A stretch of DNA of 64,000 nt from Tenacibaculum aquimarinum (GCF_022478115.1 NZ_JAKGSC010000001.1:62001-126000), one strand, 5' to 3'; positions 34,932 through 45,461 are shown, numbered from the stretch's first letter. Program-made: numbers and translations. Notes: generated by a model from the letters alone, not told the origin.

Positions 34932-37049
34932 TTATCCTTTAGCTTTTGCAATTACTTCTTCTGAAACATTAGAAGGTGTTTCTGCATAGTGAGAAAATTC
35001 CATAGTAGAAGTTGCTCTACCAGAAGACATTGTTCTTAATGCTGTAACATAACCAAACATTTCTGATAATGGAACTGTTGCTTTTACAACTTTTGCTCCA
35101 GCTCTATCAGACATATCAGATACTTGACCACGTCTTCTATTTAAATCTCCTACGATATCTCCCATGTTTTCTTCAGGAGTTAACACTTCTAACTTCATGA
35201 TTGGCTCCATAATTTTAGCTTTTGCAGCTTTAGAAGCAGCTTTAAAGCCCATTTTTGCAGCTAATTCAAAAGATAATTGATCAGAATCCACAGGGTGGAA
35301 AGAACCATCTCTTAAAGTTACCTTCATAGAATCCATTTCATAACCCGCTAAAGGACCATTGTTCATAGCCTCTTTGAAACCTTTCTCTACAGAAGGAACA
35401 AATTCTTTAGGAACATTACCACCTTTAATTACAGATTCGAATTGTAAACCTTGCACACCTTCGTCTGCTGGCTCCATTGTAAATACAATGTCAGCAAATT
35501 TACCACGTCCACCAGATTGTTTCTTGTAAACTTCTCTATGATCTGCAGAAGCAGTAATAGCTTCTTTATACTCAACTTGAGGTTGACCTTCGTTAACTTC
35601 CACCTTGAATTCACGTCTTAAACGATCAACAATAATATCTAAGTGTAACTCTCCCATTCCTGAGATAATAGTTTGCCCTGAAGCTTCATCTGTTCTAACT
35701 GTAAATGTTGGATCTTCTTCAGCTAATTTTGCTAAAGACATACCTAACTTATCTACATCTGCTTTAGTTTTAGGCTCAACCGCAATACCAATTACTGGAT
35801 CTGGGAAGTCCATAGATTCTAAAACAATAGGATGTTTTTCATCTGATAATGTATCTCCAGTTTTAATAGATTTAAAACCTACAGCTGCACCAATATCTCC
35901 TGCTTCAATATAATCGATAGCATTTTGCTTATTAGCGTGCATCTGATAGATACGAGAAATACGTTCTTTTTTACCTGAACGGTTATTTAAAACATAAGAA
36001 CCTGCATCTAAACGACCAGAATATGCTCTAAAAAATGCTAAACGCCCAACAAAAGGGTCTGTAGCAATTTTAAATGCTAAAGCAGCAAAAGGCTCCTTAG
36101 CATCTGGCTTTCTTTTTTCTTCTTCATCTGTATCTGGATTTACTCCAACTACAGCTTCCTTATCTAAAGGAGAAGGCAAATAACGACACACAGCATCTAA
36201 TAAGAACTGAACACCTTTATTTTTAAAAGCAGATCCACAAATCATAGGAATAATTGCCATATCCATTACAGCAGCTCTAAGTGCAGCATGCACTTCTTCT
36301 TCTGTAATAGAATTTTCATCTTCCATGAATTTTTCTAAAAGATTCTCATCATAACTTGCTACTTCTTCAATTAAAAGTGCACGGTACTTACGAGCTTCTT
36401 CTTTCATATCCTCAGGAATCTCGATAATATCGAAAGTTGCTCCTTGAGTTGCATCATGCCATACAATAGCACGGTTTTTTACTAAATCAATAACACCTTT
36501 AAAATCATCTTCGTCTCCAATGTTTAAAACGATTGGCACCGCGTTAGATTTTAACATGTCTTTTACTTGTTGACAAACTCCTAAAAAGTCAGATCCTTGA
36601 CGGTCCATTTTGTTAACGAAACCAATTCTTGGTACTTTATAGTTATCAGCCAATCTCCAGTTAGTCTCAGATTGAGGCTCAACACCATCAACTGCACTAA
36701 ATAAAAATACTAAACCATCAAGTACTCTTAATGATCTATTTACTTCTACTGTAAAATCAACGTGACCTGGAGTATCAATAATATTAAAGTGATATCCTTT
36801 AGTTTCTGGAGTTGCTTCTCCATTTTCTAATGGGAACTTCCACTCACAAGTTGTAGCTGCAGAAGTAATTGTAATACCTCTTTCTTGCTCTTGCTCCATC
36901 CAGTCCATTGTAGCTGCACCATCATGTACTTCACCAATTTTATGTGAAACACCTGTATAATACAATACACGTTCTGTAGTTGTAGTTTTTCCTGCATCAA
37001 TATGTGCAGCAATACCAATATTTCTTGTAAATTTTAAATCTCTAGCCAT
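34932..37049 (-). CDS. fusA: elongation factor G
   Basis: 705-aa translational GTPase that moves tRNAs and mRNA after peptide bond formation. G1 [20 protein letters not shown] (~12-31), switch [19 protein letters not shown]4 [13 protein letters not shown], then domains II-V with the conserved [20 protein letters not shown] (domain III) and YLFGYATDLRS-like [20 protein letters not shown] (domain V). Length matches E. coli EF-G (704 aa). It is in the str operon, 3 nt after rpsG and 18 nt before rpsJ; no tuf gene is here. Confidence 0.98.
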   Translation of the reverse strand: MARDLKFTRNIGIAAHIDAGKTTTTERVLYYTGVSHKIGEVHDGAATMDWMEQEQERGITITSAATTCEWKFPLENGEATPETKGYHFNIIDTPGHVDFTVEVNRSLRVLDGLVFLFSAVDGVEPQSETNWRLADNYKVPRIGFVNKMDRQGSDFLGVCQQVKDMLKSNAVPIVLNIGDEDDFKGVIDLVKNRAIVWHDATQGATFDIIEIPEDMKEEARKYRALLIEEVASYDENLLEKFMEDENSITEEEVHAALRAAVMDMAIIPMICGSAFKNKGVQFLLDAVCRYLPSPLDKEAVVGVNPDTDEEEKRKPDAKEPFAALAFKIATDPFVGRLAFFRAYSGRLDAGSYVLNNRSGKKERISRIYQMHANKQNAIDYIEAGDIGAAVGFKSIKTGDTLSDEKHPIVLESMDFPDPVIGIAVEPKTKADVDKLGMSLAKLAEEDPTFTVRTDEASGQTIISGMGELHLDIIVDRLRREFKVEVNEGQPQVEYKEAITASADHREVYKKQSGGRGKFADIVFTMEPADEGVQGLQFESVIKGGNVPKEFVPSVEKGFKEAMNNGPLAGYEMDSMKVTLRDGSFHPVDSDQLSFELAAKMGFKAASKAAKAKIMEPIMKLEVLTPEENMGDIVGDLNRRRGQVSDMSDRAGAKVVKATVPLSEMFGYVTALRTMSSGRATSTMEFSHYAETPSNVSEEVIAKAKG

Positions 37050-37052
37050 TTC

Positions 37053-37529
37053 TTAGAATCTAAAGTGTGAGAATGCTTTGTTTGCTTCAGCCATCTTATG
37101 CGTATCTGTACGCTTTTTAACCGCTGCACCTTCTTCTTTAGCTGCTGCTAAAACTTCTGCTGCCAAACGTTGAGCCATTGTTTTCTCGTTACGCTTACGT
37201 GTGTAAGTAATCATCCATTTAATTGCCATAGATACTTTACGATCTGGGCGAATTTGCATTGGAATCTGGAATGTTGCTCCACCAACACGACGAGATCTTA
37301 CTTCTACGTGAGGCATTACATTAGATAAACCTTCTTTCCAAATTTCTAGTGCTGACTTCTCTTCGTCAGTCTTTTTTTCTTCTACGATATCCATTGCATC
37401 GTAAAATACTTTAAAAGCTACAGATTTTTTACCGTCCCACATTAAGTTGTTTACAAAACGCGTAACTAACTGGTCGTTAAACCTTGGATCTGGCAAAAGC
37501 TCTCTTTTTTTCGCTTTTCTTTTTCTCAT
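37053..37529 (-). CDS. rpsG: 30S ribosomal protein S7 (uS7)
   Basis: 158-aa protein that starts assembly of the small-subunit head and contacts E-site tRNA; in E. coli also the repressor of the str operon. It has a basic N-terminus [40 protein letters not shown] (~21-40), [20 protein letters not shown] (~75-94) and a typical C-terminus [14 protein letters not shown]. The length fits (156 aa). It lies 63 nt after rpsL and 3 nt before fusA. Confidence 0.97.
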   Translation of the reverse strand: MRKRKAKKRELLPDPRFNDQLVTRFVNNLMWDGKKSVAFKVFYDAMDIVEEKKTDEEKSALEIWKEGLSNVMPHVEVRSRRVGGATFQIPMQIRPDRKVSMAIKWMITYTRKRNEKTMAQRLAAEVLAAAKEEGAAVKKRTDTHKMAEANKAFSHFRF

Positions 37530-37592
37530 GTCTTTACATTAAAAAAGTTAATTAATTTTAGTTATTAATACCTACGTACCTTTAACCTCTTT

Positions 37593-37967
37593 TTACTTCT
37601 TTGGGCGTTTAGCTCCGTATTTTGATCTACGTTGCGTTCTTCCTTCAACTCCTGCAGTATCTAAAGCTCCACGTACTACGTGATACTTTACACCTGGTAA
37701 GTCTTTTACCCTTCCACCTCTAACTAATACTATCGAGTGCTCTTGTAAGTTGTGTCCTTCACCGCCAATGTATGCGTTGATCTCGTTACCATTTGTTAAC
37801 CTTACACGCGCTACTTTACGCATTGCTGAGTTAGGTTTCTTTGGTGTTGTAGTATATACACGAGTACAAACTCCACGACGTTGTGGACAACTTAATAAAG
37901 CGGCCGATTTACTCTTCTTAGTTATTTTGGTTCTTCCTTTACGAACTAATTGTTGAATAGTTGGCAT
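37593..37967 (-). CDS. rpsL: 30S ribosomal protein S12 (uS12)
   Basis: 124-aa protein of the decoding centre. [20 protein letters not shown] opens it. The streptomycin-related loops are [20 protein letters not shown] (~39-58, Lys of TPKKPNSA intact) and [20 protein letters not shown] (~83-102, Lys of VKDLPGV intact). Both lysines known from resistance mutants are therefore wild type. The Asp in VKDLPGV is the residue beta-methylthiolated in E. coli. It is the first gene of the str operon with a strong promoter. Confidence 0.98.
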   Translation of the reverse strand: MPTIQQLVRKGRTKITKKSKSAALLSCPQRRGVCTRVYTTTPKKPNSAMRKVARVRLTNGNEINAYIGGEGHNLQEHSIVLVRGGRVKDLPGVKYHVVRGALDTAGVEGRTQRRSKYGAKRPKK

Positions 37968-38008
37968 ACTAAATTGTTGCTAATTTTCGTTCTACTTAAA
38001 TCTTTTTT

Positions 38009-38024
38009 CTCTTAATTATAAGAG
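38009..38024 (-). other. stem-loop at the 5' end of the rpsL transcript
   Basis: CTCTTA/TAAGAG around a 4-nt loop (38009-38024), starting 4 nt after the -7 box. As in the rplC leader, a small hairpin would sit at the start of the mRNA. Confidence 0.4.
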
Positions 38025-38028
38025 TGCG

Positions 38029-38058
38029 CAAATGTACAACTAATATCCAATTAAGCAA
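38029..38058 (-). promoter_or_regulatory. promoter of the str operon (rpsL)
   Basis: On the minus strand TTG (38058-38056), 19-nt spacer, TACATTTG (38036-38029) and C. The ATG is 61 nt after the box, giving a leader of about 55 nt. Confidence 0.8.
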
Positions 38059-38212
38059 ATATCAGGTAGTTATTTTTTTAAAATGATTTTTCAACATTAA
38101 AAAACACATAAAAAAACAAGCGTTTTAAAAACAATAATTCCCCTGTAATTACCTTTTTTGGTGGTTTTGATTTAGTACATTTACCAATAATTTTCACTTT
38201 ACTTATTTCCTT

Positions 38213-39886
38213 TTGATAAAAAAAACAACCTCATATATATGTATAGTAATTTTAACATTGACTTTTAACGAAGTTTTTGGACAAGAGTTACTGCTAAAAA
38301 TTAAATCAAAAGATAGCCTAGAAAATACTTTTTTAAAGAAACTGATTTTCATCGAGAATCAAAAATCAGAAAAAGACATATATAATGAGGTAAATATTAT
38401 CTCAGAAAAACTAAAATATTTTGGATACTTCTTAAACTCTATAGACAGTATAATTAACAAGAACAAAACCTACACTTCTTATTTTACATTAAGGAACAGA
38501 ACAGAAAAAGCACTGATAAAACTAAACGAGAATAAGACACATACAAACAAAATCTATTTAATTAAAAATGACACTGCAATTATTGCAATTGAAGAATTAT
38601 CCCCTTTTCTTTCTTCAATATCTAGTGAATTAGAAAACAAGGGCAAGTCTTTCTCAGAAGTTAAACTAAAAAACATTCAACTTAAAGAAAACTTCCTACA
38701 TGCTGAATTAGATATTTATCAATCAAAAGAAAGATCAATTAACAAGATTATAGTTAAAGGGTATAATCAATTTTCTAAACCTCACCTGAAACGTTTCCTG
38801 AATGTAAAAAAGGAAACTATCTTCAATCAACAAAAAATAGAAGAAATTTCTTCTACAATTAATTCTTTAGATTTTATTTCAGAAATTAAACCACCAGAAA
38901 TTTTATTCAGTAAAGACTCCACCTTATTATACATCTATCTAAAAGAGCAAAAAACAAATAGCTTTGACGGCTTATTAAATTTTGCTTCAAAAGAAAATGG
39001 AAAGGGATTGCTTTTTAACGGTCATTTAGATTTAAAATTAAATAACATTTTACACACAGGAGAGAAATTCGAATTGTTTTGGAAAGCCAATGGTGAAGAA
39101 AGACAAGAATTTAAAATAACAACAGAGGTGCCATATATTTTTAACTCTGCATTTACCCCAAACTTATCTTTCTCTATTTACAAACAGGACTCTACTTTTT
39201 TAAGCACAAAATTCCACACAGGTATAAACTACAAAATAAAACCTAAAATGGATATCGCATTAACTTTTGATTCTGAAACATCAGAAAACACACTTCAAAA
39301 TAACACCAGTGAAACCGTAAAAGATTTTGAAAACACTTTTTTAGGTGCTCAATTAACATATCGAAAATCTAAAAACGACGCTTTTCATAATGATAAATTC
39401 CTAATTAGGCTAAACCCATCTTTCGGGTACAGAAATAGCGAAAACATAAAAACAGACCAATTTAAAATTAATATTGAAGTATCATATCTATGGGATTTAA
39501 ACAACAGGAGCTCTATTTATATTAAAAACGAAACCGGACACTTAAACTCAGACAATTTTATTGATAATGAATTATATAGAATTGGTGGAGCAAATTCAAT
39601 TAGAGGTTTTAATGAACAGAGCATTTTCACATCTCAATTCAGTTTCATAAATTTAGAATACAGGTATTTAACATCGCAAAATTCTTACCTATATTCTATT
39701 ACAGACTTCGGAAGAGTAAAAATTTCAAATACAACTAATGAAAACCTATATGGTTTTGGTTTTGGGTATTTATTTAAAATTAACAACTCTCAAATAAATC
39801 TCGGCTATGTTTTAGGTAAAACAACTAGTCAACCATTTGACTTTAAACAATCTAAATTACTCATAAGCTTCCTTAGCTATTTTTAA
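38213..39886 (+). CDS. Omp85-family outer membrane protein (BamA/TamA-like, short)
   Basis: 557-aa protein with a signal peptide (MIKKTTSYICIVILTLTFNE, VFGQ) and a C-terminal beta-barrel. The start is TTG at 38213; no in-frame ATG exists before a stop at 38168. Residues ~170-240 look like a POTRA domain (KIIVKGYNQFSKPHLKRFLN, and ending in LYIYLKEQK). The barrel holds GGANSIRGFNEQSIF (~455-470), the Arg-Gly-Phe motif of lid loop 6 in Omp85 proteins, and it ends in Phe. It is shorter than BamA (usually >750 aa in flavobacteria), with one clear POTRA, closer to TpsB/TamA-like translocators. The substrate is unknown. It is a single gene, divergent from rpsL. Confidence 0.75.
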   Translation: MIKKTTSYICIVILTLTFNEVFGQELLLKIKSKDSLENTFLKKLIFIENQKSEKDIYNEVNIISEKLKYFGYFLNSIDSIINKNKTYTSYFTLRNRTEKALIKLNENKTHTNKIYLIKNDTAIIAIEELSPFLSSISSELENKGKSFSEVKLKNIQLKENFLHAELDIYQSKERSINKIIVKGYNQFSKPHLKRFLNVKKETIFNQQKIEEISSTINSLDFISEIKPPEILFSKDSTLLYIYLKEQKTNSFDGLLNFASKENGKGLLFNGHLDLKLNNILHTGEKFELFWKANGEERQEFKITTEVPYIFNSAFTPNLSFSIYKQDSTFLSTKFHTGINYKIKPKMDIALTFDSETSENTLQNNTSETVKDFENTFLGAQLTYRKSKNDAFHNDKFLIRLNPSFGYRNSENIKTDQFKINIEVSYLWDLNNRSSIYIKNETGHLNSDNFIDNELYRIGGANSIRGFNEQSIFTSQFSFINLEYRYLTSQNSYLYSITDFGRVKISNTTNENLYGFGFGYLFKINNSQINLGYVLGKTTSQPFDFKQSKLLISFLSYF

Positions 39887-39965
39887 TCAATTCATTTAAG
39901 TCTAAATAAAAGATCAAACCTTACAAGAAAATATGATTTTTTCACACTTATTTAACATTTTAATA

Positions 39966-40019
39966 GGTTATTTAAGATAAAATTAAGAATTTAGCCTTTA
40001 ATAATTCAAATAATCAAGT
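39966..40019 (+). promoter_or_regulatory. conserved leader block upstream of susC copy 1
   Basis: About 50 nt before the ATG match the same region before the second susC (45580-45632): TTAAGATAAA, then TTAAGA, TTTAGC, TTAAT and AATTCAAATAAT in the same order and spacing. It is probably a shared promoter/leader, though it lacks a plain TAnnTTTG box. Confidence 0.5.
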
Positions 40020-43000
40020 ATGAAAACAAAGTTTAAAGGAATCTTAACGCTGTTTCTAGCGTTTATTGTGCATGCCTCATTTGCACAAGACAGAACTGTT
40101 TCCGGAACAGTATCTGACAGCACAGGTGGTTTACCAGGTGTTGGAGTTTTAATTAAAGGAACAACCCAAGGGGTTGAAACAGATTTTGATGGAAATTACT
40201 CTATCAAAACAAAAACAGGAGCTACGTTAGTTTTTAGCTATGTTGGAATGAAAACTACTGAGAAAGTGGTTGGAACATCAAGCACTATTAATGTATTAAT
40301 GGAAGAGGATGCCAATGTTCTTGAGGAGGTTGTTATAACCGCATTAGGAATAAAAAGAGAAAAAAAATCACTTGGTTTTGCTCAACAATCTGTAAAAGGA
40401 GAACAGTTAACTCAAACCAAAGAAGTGGATGTTAACAATGCTATCGCTGGTAAAGTTGCTGGTGTTCAATTATTAGGCGCACCTAGTTCTGGTTTCGCAA
40501 ACGCAGTAGTTAGATTAAGAGGTGAAAGCAATTTACTATATGTAGTAGATGGTGTTAAAATTGAAAACTCAGCTGACATTAACACTGATGACATTGAAGA
40601 CTTAAGTGTATTAAAAGGTAGTGGAGCTACAGCTCTATATGGTCCTATTGGAAAAAATGGTGTTGTAATTATTACTACCAAAAAAGCAAAGAAAGGTAAA
40701 ACTTCTTTTGTACTTGACCAATCTCTACAGGTTTCTAACGTATATATTCTACCTGAATATCAAAATGAATATGGTGGTGGATACACACAAACTTTTAGCA
40801 CTTTAAATGGTCAAAATATACCAAATTATGCTGCTGATGAATCTTGGGGACCACGTTTAGATGGTACCTTAGTAAGACATTGGGATAGTTGGATTCCAGG
40901 ATCTTCAACTTATGGTGAATTAAGGCCTTGGTCTGCTAACCCAGACAATGTACAAGATTTTTATGAAAGTGGTATTACAACCAATACTTCTTTAGCGTTT
41001 AGTAAAGGCGGTGAAGGCTATAACATAAAAACTGTTTTAAGAAATGTTGACATAGAGGGAGTTATGCCTAACTCAGAAAGAAACTTACAACAAATTAGCG
41101 TTGGTGCTAGTTTTGATATCTCAGAGCAAGTAGAAGTATATACGAACCTTAATTATCAACATAGAAAAACGTTAAACAACCCTACTGAAGGATATGGTAA
41201 CGTTGCATCTAACTTTAACCAATGGTTTCAAAGACAGGTTGACATGAATAGATTGAGAGATGGCTACAACCAAAATGGTCAATTTTACTCATGGAACATG
41301 AGAAGCACTACCGATCCAAACCCTCAATATTGGGATTCTCCGTTTTTCGAAACTGATTTAAACTTAAAACATCAAACAAAAAACGCAACATATGGTAATT
41401 TAGGGCTTAACTATAAACCAACTGACAATTTAACTATAAACGTTGAAGCAAGAAGAGCTGTAAATGCCTATAAAAGTGATGCTAGAGTTGCATTTGGTGG
41501 TTTAAACCAAACTTCTTTCACACAAAGAGATGACACAACAACATCTACTGAATTTTTTGGAGCCGCTACTTACAACACAGATTTAACTGAAGATTTAGAT
41601 GTTACAGCTACAGCAGGTACTGAATTAAGACAATGGCAAAGAAGGTATATTGATGGAGCTACTAGTGGTGGTTTAACAATTCCTGGTATTTTCACAGTTG
41701 CTTCTTCTAAAGACAGACCTGTATATACGAATAGAGAATGGAATGAAAAAAATAGAGCGGTATTTGCTACAGCTTCTTTCGGCTATAAGGATATGTTATA
41801 TTTAGACGGATCTATAAGATCTGATTGGAACTCTAATGCAAATAAAGAAAACAATAGAGTTATAACAAAAGGAGGATCGTTAAGCTTCTTATTCCACAAA
41901 GTCTTAGATTTTGATGCTTTAAGTTTTGGAAAAATTAGAGCAGGTTTTGCAGAGGCTCCAAGTTTCCCTGGAGTAAATGAATTACAACAAACATACAACA
42001 CAGGTGGTTCTTTTAATGGTACAATACCTTTTTATCCAACGGCAAACCAAGCTAACAACCTATTAGAAGGTGGAATAAGAGAAGAACTTGAATTAGGTGC
42101 TGAACTACAATTTTTTAGAAATAGATTAGGAATAGATTTTACTTATTTTGACAGAAAAGATAATAATCTTCCAATTCAAGTACCGTTAACAGGTGCTACA
42201 GGTTATACGTCTTCAAGTATAAATTCAGGTAGACTCTCTTCTAATGGTATTGAAGTTGCTATTTCAGGAACTCCTATTAAAAATGATAATTTAACATGGA
42301 ATATAGGTCTTAATTTTGCGACATTAAAAAGAACTGTTGATGAGTTATATATTGACCCTACTACAGGTGAAGAAATCACAACAGATGTACTAGACACTTC
42401 TTGGAGAGGTTTAACTCTAGAAGCTAGAGTTGGTGAAGAATGGGGTGCTTTTTACGGACGTAAAATCAGAAGAGATGCAGATGGAAACCAAATGCTTGAT
42501 GCTTCCGGTGCTGTACAATTTGATCAGAATCAATATTTAGGTAATTTATTACCAGATTTTACTGGTGGTTTAACAAATTCTATTACTTATAAAAACATTA
42601 CTTTATCTGCTAATATTGATTTCCAAAAAGGAGGGAAATATTTTTCAGTAACAAAAATGTTTAACAATTACTCTGGTTTAGGTATAGAAACTGTAGGTAA
42701 CAATGACCTTGGAAACCCAGTAAGAGACCCTGTAGCTAATGGAGGTGGTGTTCTAGTTGAAGGAGTAGACATGACTTCTGGCGCACCTGTTTCTTATCAC
42801 GTAGATGCATCATCTTATTGGCCGAGTTTATTTGCCCTACACGAAAGATGGTTATATGATGCGTCTTATATAAAACTTAGACAATTATCTTTAGGCTATA
42901 CATTATCGTCTAAACATTTTGAAAACACACCTATTGAAGATATAACCTTAAATGCGTTTGCTAACAATTTATGGTTAATTTACTCTGACGTTAAAGGCAT

Positions 43001-43109
43001 TGACCCTTCTGAAATTGAGAATAGTAGTGCTGGCGGATACAGATGGGAAGAAGGAGGACAAGCACCAAGTGCTAGAACTTTCGGTATGAATATTAAAATA
43101 AGATTTTAA
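40020..43109 (+). CDS. SusC/RagA-family TonB-linked outer membrane protein, pair 1
   Basis: 1029-aa barrel through which the SusD lid passes a captured nutrient with TonB energy. Signal peptide to residue 22 (MKTKFKGILTLFLAFIVHAS, FAQ), then a carboxypeptidase-like domain (~25-100, GTVSDSTGGLPGVGVLIKGT, DFDGNYSI). A TonB-box-like VLEEVVITALG (~103-113), a plug with LLYVVDGVKIENSADINTDD (~175-195) and GKNGVVIITTKKAKKG precede a 22-strand-type barrel ending in Phe (GMNIKIRF). The plug is shorter around residue 170 than in the second copy. It is followed after 16 nt by its SusD. No glycoside hydrolases are near, so the ligand (glycan, peptide or other) is not known. Confidence 0.93.
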   Translation: MKTKFKGILTLFLAFIVHASFAQDRTVSGTVSDSTGGLPGVGVLIKGTTQGVETDFDGNYSIKTKTGATLVFSYVGMKTTEKVVGTSSTINVLMEEDANVLEEVVITALGIKREKKSLGFAQQSVKGEQLTQTKEVDVNNAIAGKVAGVQLLGAPSSGFANAVVRLRGESNLLYVVDGVKIENSADINTDDIEDLSVLKGSGATALYGPIGKNGVVIITTKKAKKGKTSFVLDQSLQVSNVYILPEYQNEYGGGYTQTFSTLNGQNIPNYAADESWGPRLDGTLVRHWDSWIPGSSTYGELRPWSANPDNVQDFYESGITTNTSLAFSKGGEGYNIKTVLRNVDIEGVMPNSERNLQQISVGASFDISEQVEVYTNLNYQHRKTLNNPTEGYGNVASNFNQWFQRQVDMNRLRDGYNQNGQFYSWNMRSTTDPNPQYWDSPFFETDLNLKHQTKNATYGNLGLNYKPTDNLTINVEARRAVNAYKSDARVAFGGLNQTSFTQRDDTTTSTEFFGAATYNTDLTEDLDVTATAGTELRQWQRRYIDGATSGGLTIPGIFTVASSKDRPVYTNREWNEKNRAVFATASFGYKDMLYLDGSIRSDWNSNANKENNRVITKGGSLSFLFHKVLDFDALSFGKIRAGFAEAPSFPGVNELQQTYNTGGSFNGTIPFYPTANQANNLLEGGIREELELGAELQFFRNRLGIDFTYFDRKDNNLPIQVPLTGATGYTSSSINSGRLSSNGIEVAISGTPIKNDNLTWNIGLNFATLKRTVDELYIDPTTGEEITTDVLDTSWRGLTLEARVGEEWGAFYGRKIRRDADGNQMLDASGAVQFDQNQYLGNLLPDFTGGLTNSITYKNITLSANIDFQKGGKYFSVTKMFNNYSGLGIETVGNNDLGNPVRDPVANGGGVLVEGVDMTSGAPVSYHVDASSYWPSLFALHERWLYDASYIKLRQLSLGYTLSSKHFENTPIEDITLNAFANNLWLIYSDVKGIDPSEIENSSAGGYRWEEGGQAPSARTFGMNIKIRF

Positions 43110-43125
43110 TTTAAAAATTTTAAAA

Positions 43126-44616
43126 ATGAAAAAAATAATATATAAAGCATTTGCATTTACAGCTATACTTTCTTTAATGTATAGTTGTGAATCATATGAT
43201 TTTGGAGGAACTAACGACAATCTTAACAACCCGTCAACTGCAATTCCATCATCACTATTAACAGGAGCACAAGCAAAACTATCTGGAGCAGTAACCTTAG
43301 ACGGAACAGCAACACCATCTTTGTATGTGCAACATTTATCTCAAACTCAATATACTGAAGAGTCTAGATATCAAACAATAAACTTCAGTTGGAACATTAC
43401 AGGAAGTGGAACTGGACAACAAGGTAATGTTGGTATTTATAATAAACCAATTTTAGCACTTCAAACTATTATAGATGTAAATTCAGATCCAGAAACAGCA
43501 ACAGCAATGTCTGCCTTTGGTTCAAATAACAATCAAATCGCTGTAGCTAAAATTTTAACTGCTTATTATTACCAATGGATGACTGATAGATGGGGAATGT
43601 TACCTTACAGCGAGGCACTTGGCGGTGTTGCTTCTCCTTACCCAGCATATGATAGCCAAGAAGCAATTTACAAAGGTTCTTTTGACCAAATTGATGAAGC
43701 TTTAGCTCAAATGGATGCTGGAGCAGGCCCAGATGGAGACATCTTTTATGGCGGTGATATGACAAAATGGAAAAAGTTTGCAAATACATTAAAAATGAAT
43801 ATGGCAATTCGTTTAGCTAAGGTGTATCCAGCTGCAGGGGATTATGCTGCAACTAAATTCACCCAAGCAATGCCTGGAGCAATTTCTTCTGTAAGTGAAA
43901 ACATAATGTTCCCATTTATTTCAGATGACCAATATGACAACCCTTATCAAGATGACTACATAGACGATGCAAGAACAGATGAATGTTTAAGTGACGTGCT
44001 TGTTGACTATATGCAAGACCCAACTAGAAATGACCCAAGACTACCTATGTTTGGCGAACCAGCAGTATCTACAGGAACATATGTAGGTTTACAATATGGT
44101 TGGGACGGAGCAGGTACTATTCCAAATGATGATGTATCATTTATGAATGATAATTTAATTAAAAACGGAGAAACAGAAGTACCAATGTTTACCTATGCAC
44201 AAGTATCATTTAATAAAGCAGAAGCTGTTTTATTGGGATGGATTGGTGGAAATGCACAAACATTTTATGAAGATGGAATAAAAGCTTCAATGGAGCAATG
44301 GGGTGTTTCAAGTGCAGATGCAACAACTTATATTGGAATGTCTGGTGTTGCATATAACGCATCTACTGGTTTGCAACAAATTGCAGAACAAAAGTGGTTA
44401 GCATTATTTTACCAACCTTATGAAGCATGGGCTGAATGGAGACGTTTAGATTTCCCAGTACTAACTCCAGCAGTTGATATATTAACAGGAACTACAATTC
44501 CTGTAAGACACGGTTATCCTTCTGCGGAACCAAGCCAAAACACTGCAAGCTACAATGCAGCTGTTAACGCTCAAGGCCCAGATGCATTATCTACAAAGTT
44601 ATGGTGGGATAAATAA
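43126..44616 (+). CDS. SusD/RagB-family outer membrane lipoprotein, pair 1
   Basis: 496-aa surface lipoprotein, substrate-binding lid of the SusC upstream (16-nt gap). The lipoprotein signal peptide ends in the lipobox LMYSC (Cys21). It resembles the SusD-like type 2 subfamily: early STAIPSSLLTGAQAKLSG, then the helical tetratricopeptide-like core (WGMLPYSEALGGVASPYPAY at ~160-180) and the C-terminal QKWLALFYQPYEAWAEWRRL (~425-444). The TPR-like helices dock on SusC. A strong terminator follows 20 nt after the stop. Confidence 0.9.
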   Translation: MKKIIYKAFAFTAILSLMYSCESYDFGGTNDNLNNPSTAIPSSLLTGAQAKLSGAVTLDGTATPSLYVQHLSQTQYTEESRYQTINFSWNITGSGTGQQGNVGIYNKPILALQTIIDVNSDPETATAMSAFGSNNNQIAVAKILTAYYYQWMTDRWGMLPYSEALGGVASPYPAYDSQEAIYKGSFDQIDEALAQMDAGAGPDGDIFYGGDMTKWKKFANTLKMNMAIRLAKVYPAAGDYAATKFTQAMPGAISSVSENIMFPFISDDQYDNPYQDDYIDDARTDECLSDVLVDYMQDPTRNDPRLPMFGEPAVSTGTYVGLQYGWDGAGTIPNDDVSFMNDNLIKNGETEVPMFTYAQVSFNKAEAVLLGWIGGNAQTFYEDGIKASMEQWGVSSADATTYIGMSGVAYNASTGLQQIAEQKWLALFYQPYEAWAEWRRLDFPVLTPAVDILTGTTIPVRHGYPSAEPSQNTASYNAAVNAQGPDALSTKLWWDK

Positions 44617-44635
44617 TATATTACATTAAATAGTA

Positions 44636-44676
44636 CTAAAAAGGTAGAAAATTATATTTTCTACCTTTTTTTTTAT
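44636..44676 (+). terminator. terminator of SusCD pair 1
   Basis: Perfect 14-nt arms at 44638-44651 and 44657-44670 (core AAGGTAGAAAA), loop of 5, then a T run. Confidence 0.9.
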
Positions 44677-44705
44677 GTAAATTTTGTATTTTTATAAAAA
44701 AACAA

Positions 44706-45428
44706 ATGAAAACATTTACTTTACTAATAACATTGACATTTAATATTAGCCTTTTTTGTCAGGGAAGTTCAGATTTGGCTTTAGTTGGCAGTGGACCGAG
44801 AAGCTCTACAGAAAGTTTATTAGATTTTAACCTATCTAAACTAAATGGTTCTTTTCAATTTATTGACAATAACCTTTTAAAAAAAACAGAAAACTCAAAT
44901 ATAAAAGGTAGTTTTTATCTCTATAAAAATTGGAAAAACAAATCATCTATAATCACTAAAAATAATAAGAAATATGATTTACCTAATATTAATTTTGATT
45001 TAGACATTGAAAAATTCATTTCTAAAACATCAAAAGATAGTGTCTTTATATACACTGATTTAAAAGAAGTAAAAATAAGTGACAACAAATTTATAAAAAT
45101 TGAAAATAAATATTTCGAAATATTAATTGACAAACCATCTAAAATTTCTTTTTTTAAGAATTATTCAGGAAAACTTAAAAAAGCAGTTTTAAACAAAATG
45201 ACGAACCAACAACTTAGACCAGCTGAATATGTTAAAGTAATAAAATATTTCACCCTAAAAAACAATCAATTATCCGAAGTAAAACTTAGCAAAAAAAATA
45301 TTTTAAAAACAATTGACCCTAAAAATCAAAAAGAAATAAAAAAATACATTAAAGACAATAAACTTTCTTACAAGAAAGAAAAAGATGTATTAAAAATATT
45401 AACTCATAACAATAAATTAACGAATTAG
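44706..45428 (+). CDS. orphan secreted protein of unknown function
   Basis: 240-aa protein with a signal peptide (MKTFTLLITLTFNISLFCQG, cut about residue 20) and no lipobox at the right place (the Cys is followed by Gln-Gly). The mature part is rich in Lys, Asn and Ser, with no motif I recognise; basic helices dominate ~160-235 (for example KVIKYFTLKNNQLSEVKLSK). No repeats or metal-binding motifs. It sits alone between two SusCD loci, with terminators on both sides, so it is an independent unit. AT content is high, but similar to other small genes here. It is likely periplasmic or on the surface. Confidence 0.7.
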   Translation: MKTFTLLITLTFNISLFCQGSSDLALVGSGPRSSTESLLDFNLSKLNGSFQFIDNNLLKKTENSNIKGSFYLYKNWKNKSSIITKNNKKYDLPNINFDLDIEKFISKTSKDSVFIYTDLKEVKISDNKFIKIENKYFEILIDKPSKISFFKNYSGKLKKAVLNKMTNQQLRPAEYVKVIKYFTLKNNQLSEVKLSKKNILKTIDPKNQKEIKKYIKDNKLSYKKEKDVLKILTHNNKLTN

Positions 45429-45461
45429 AACCTCTTTCAATTTCAAAATATATCATATTTT

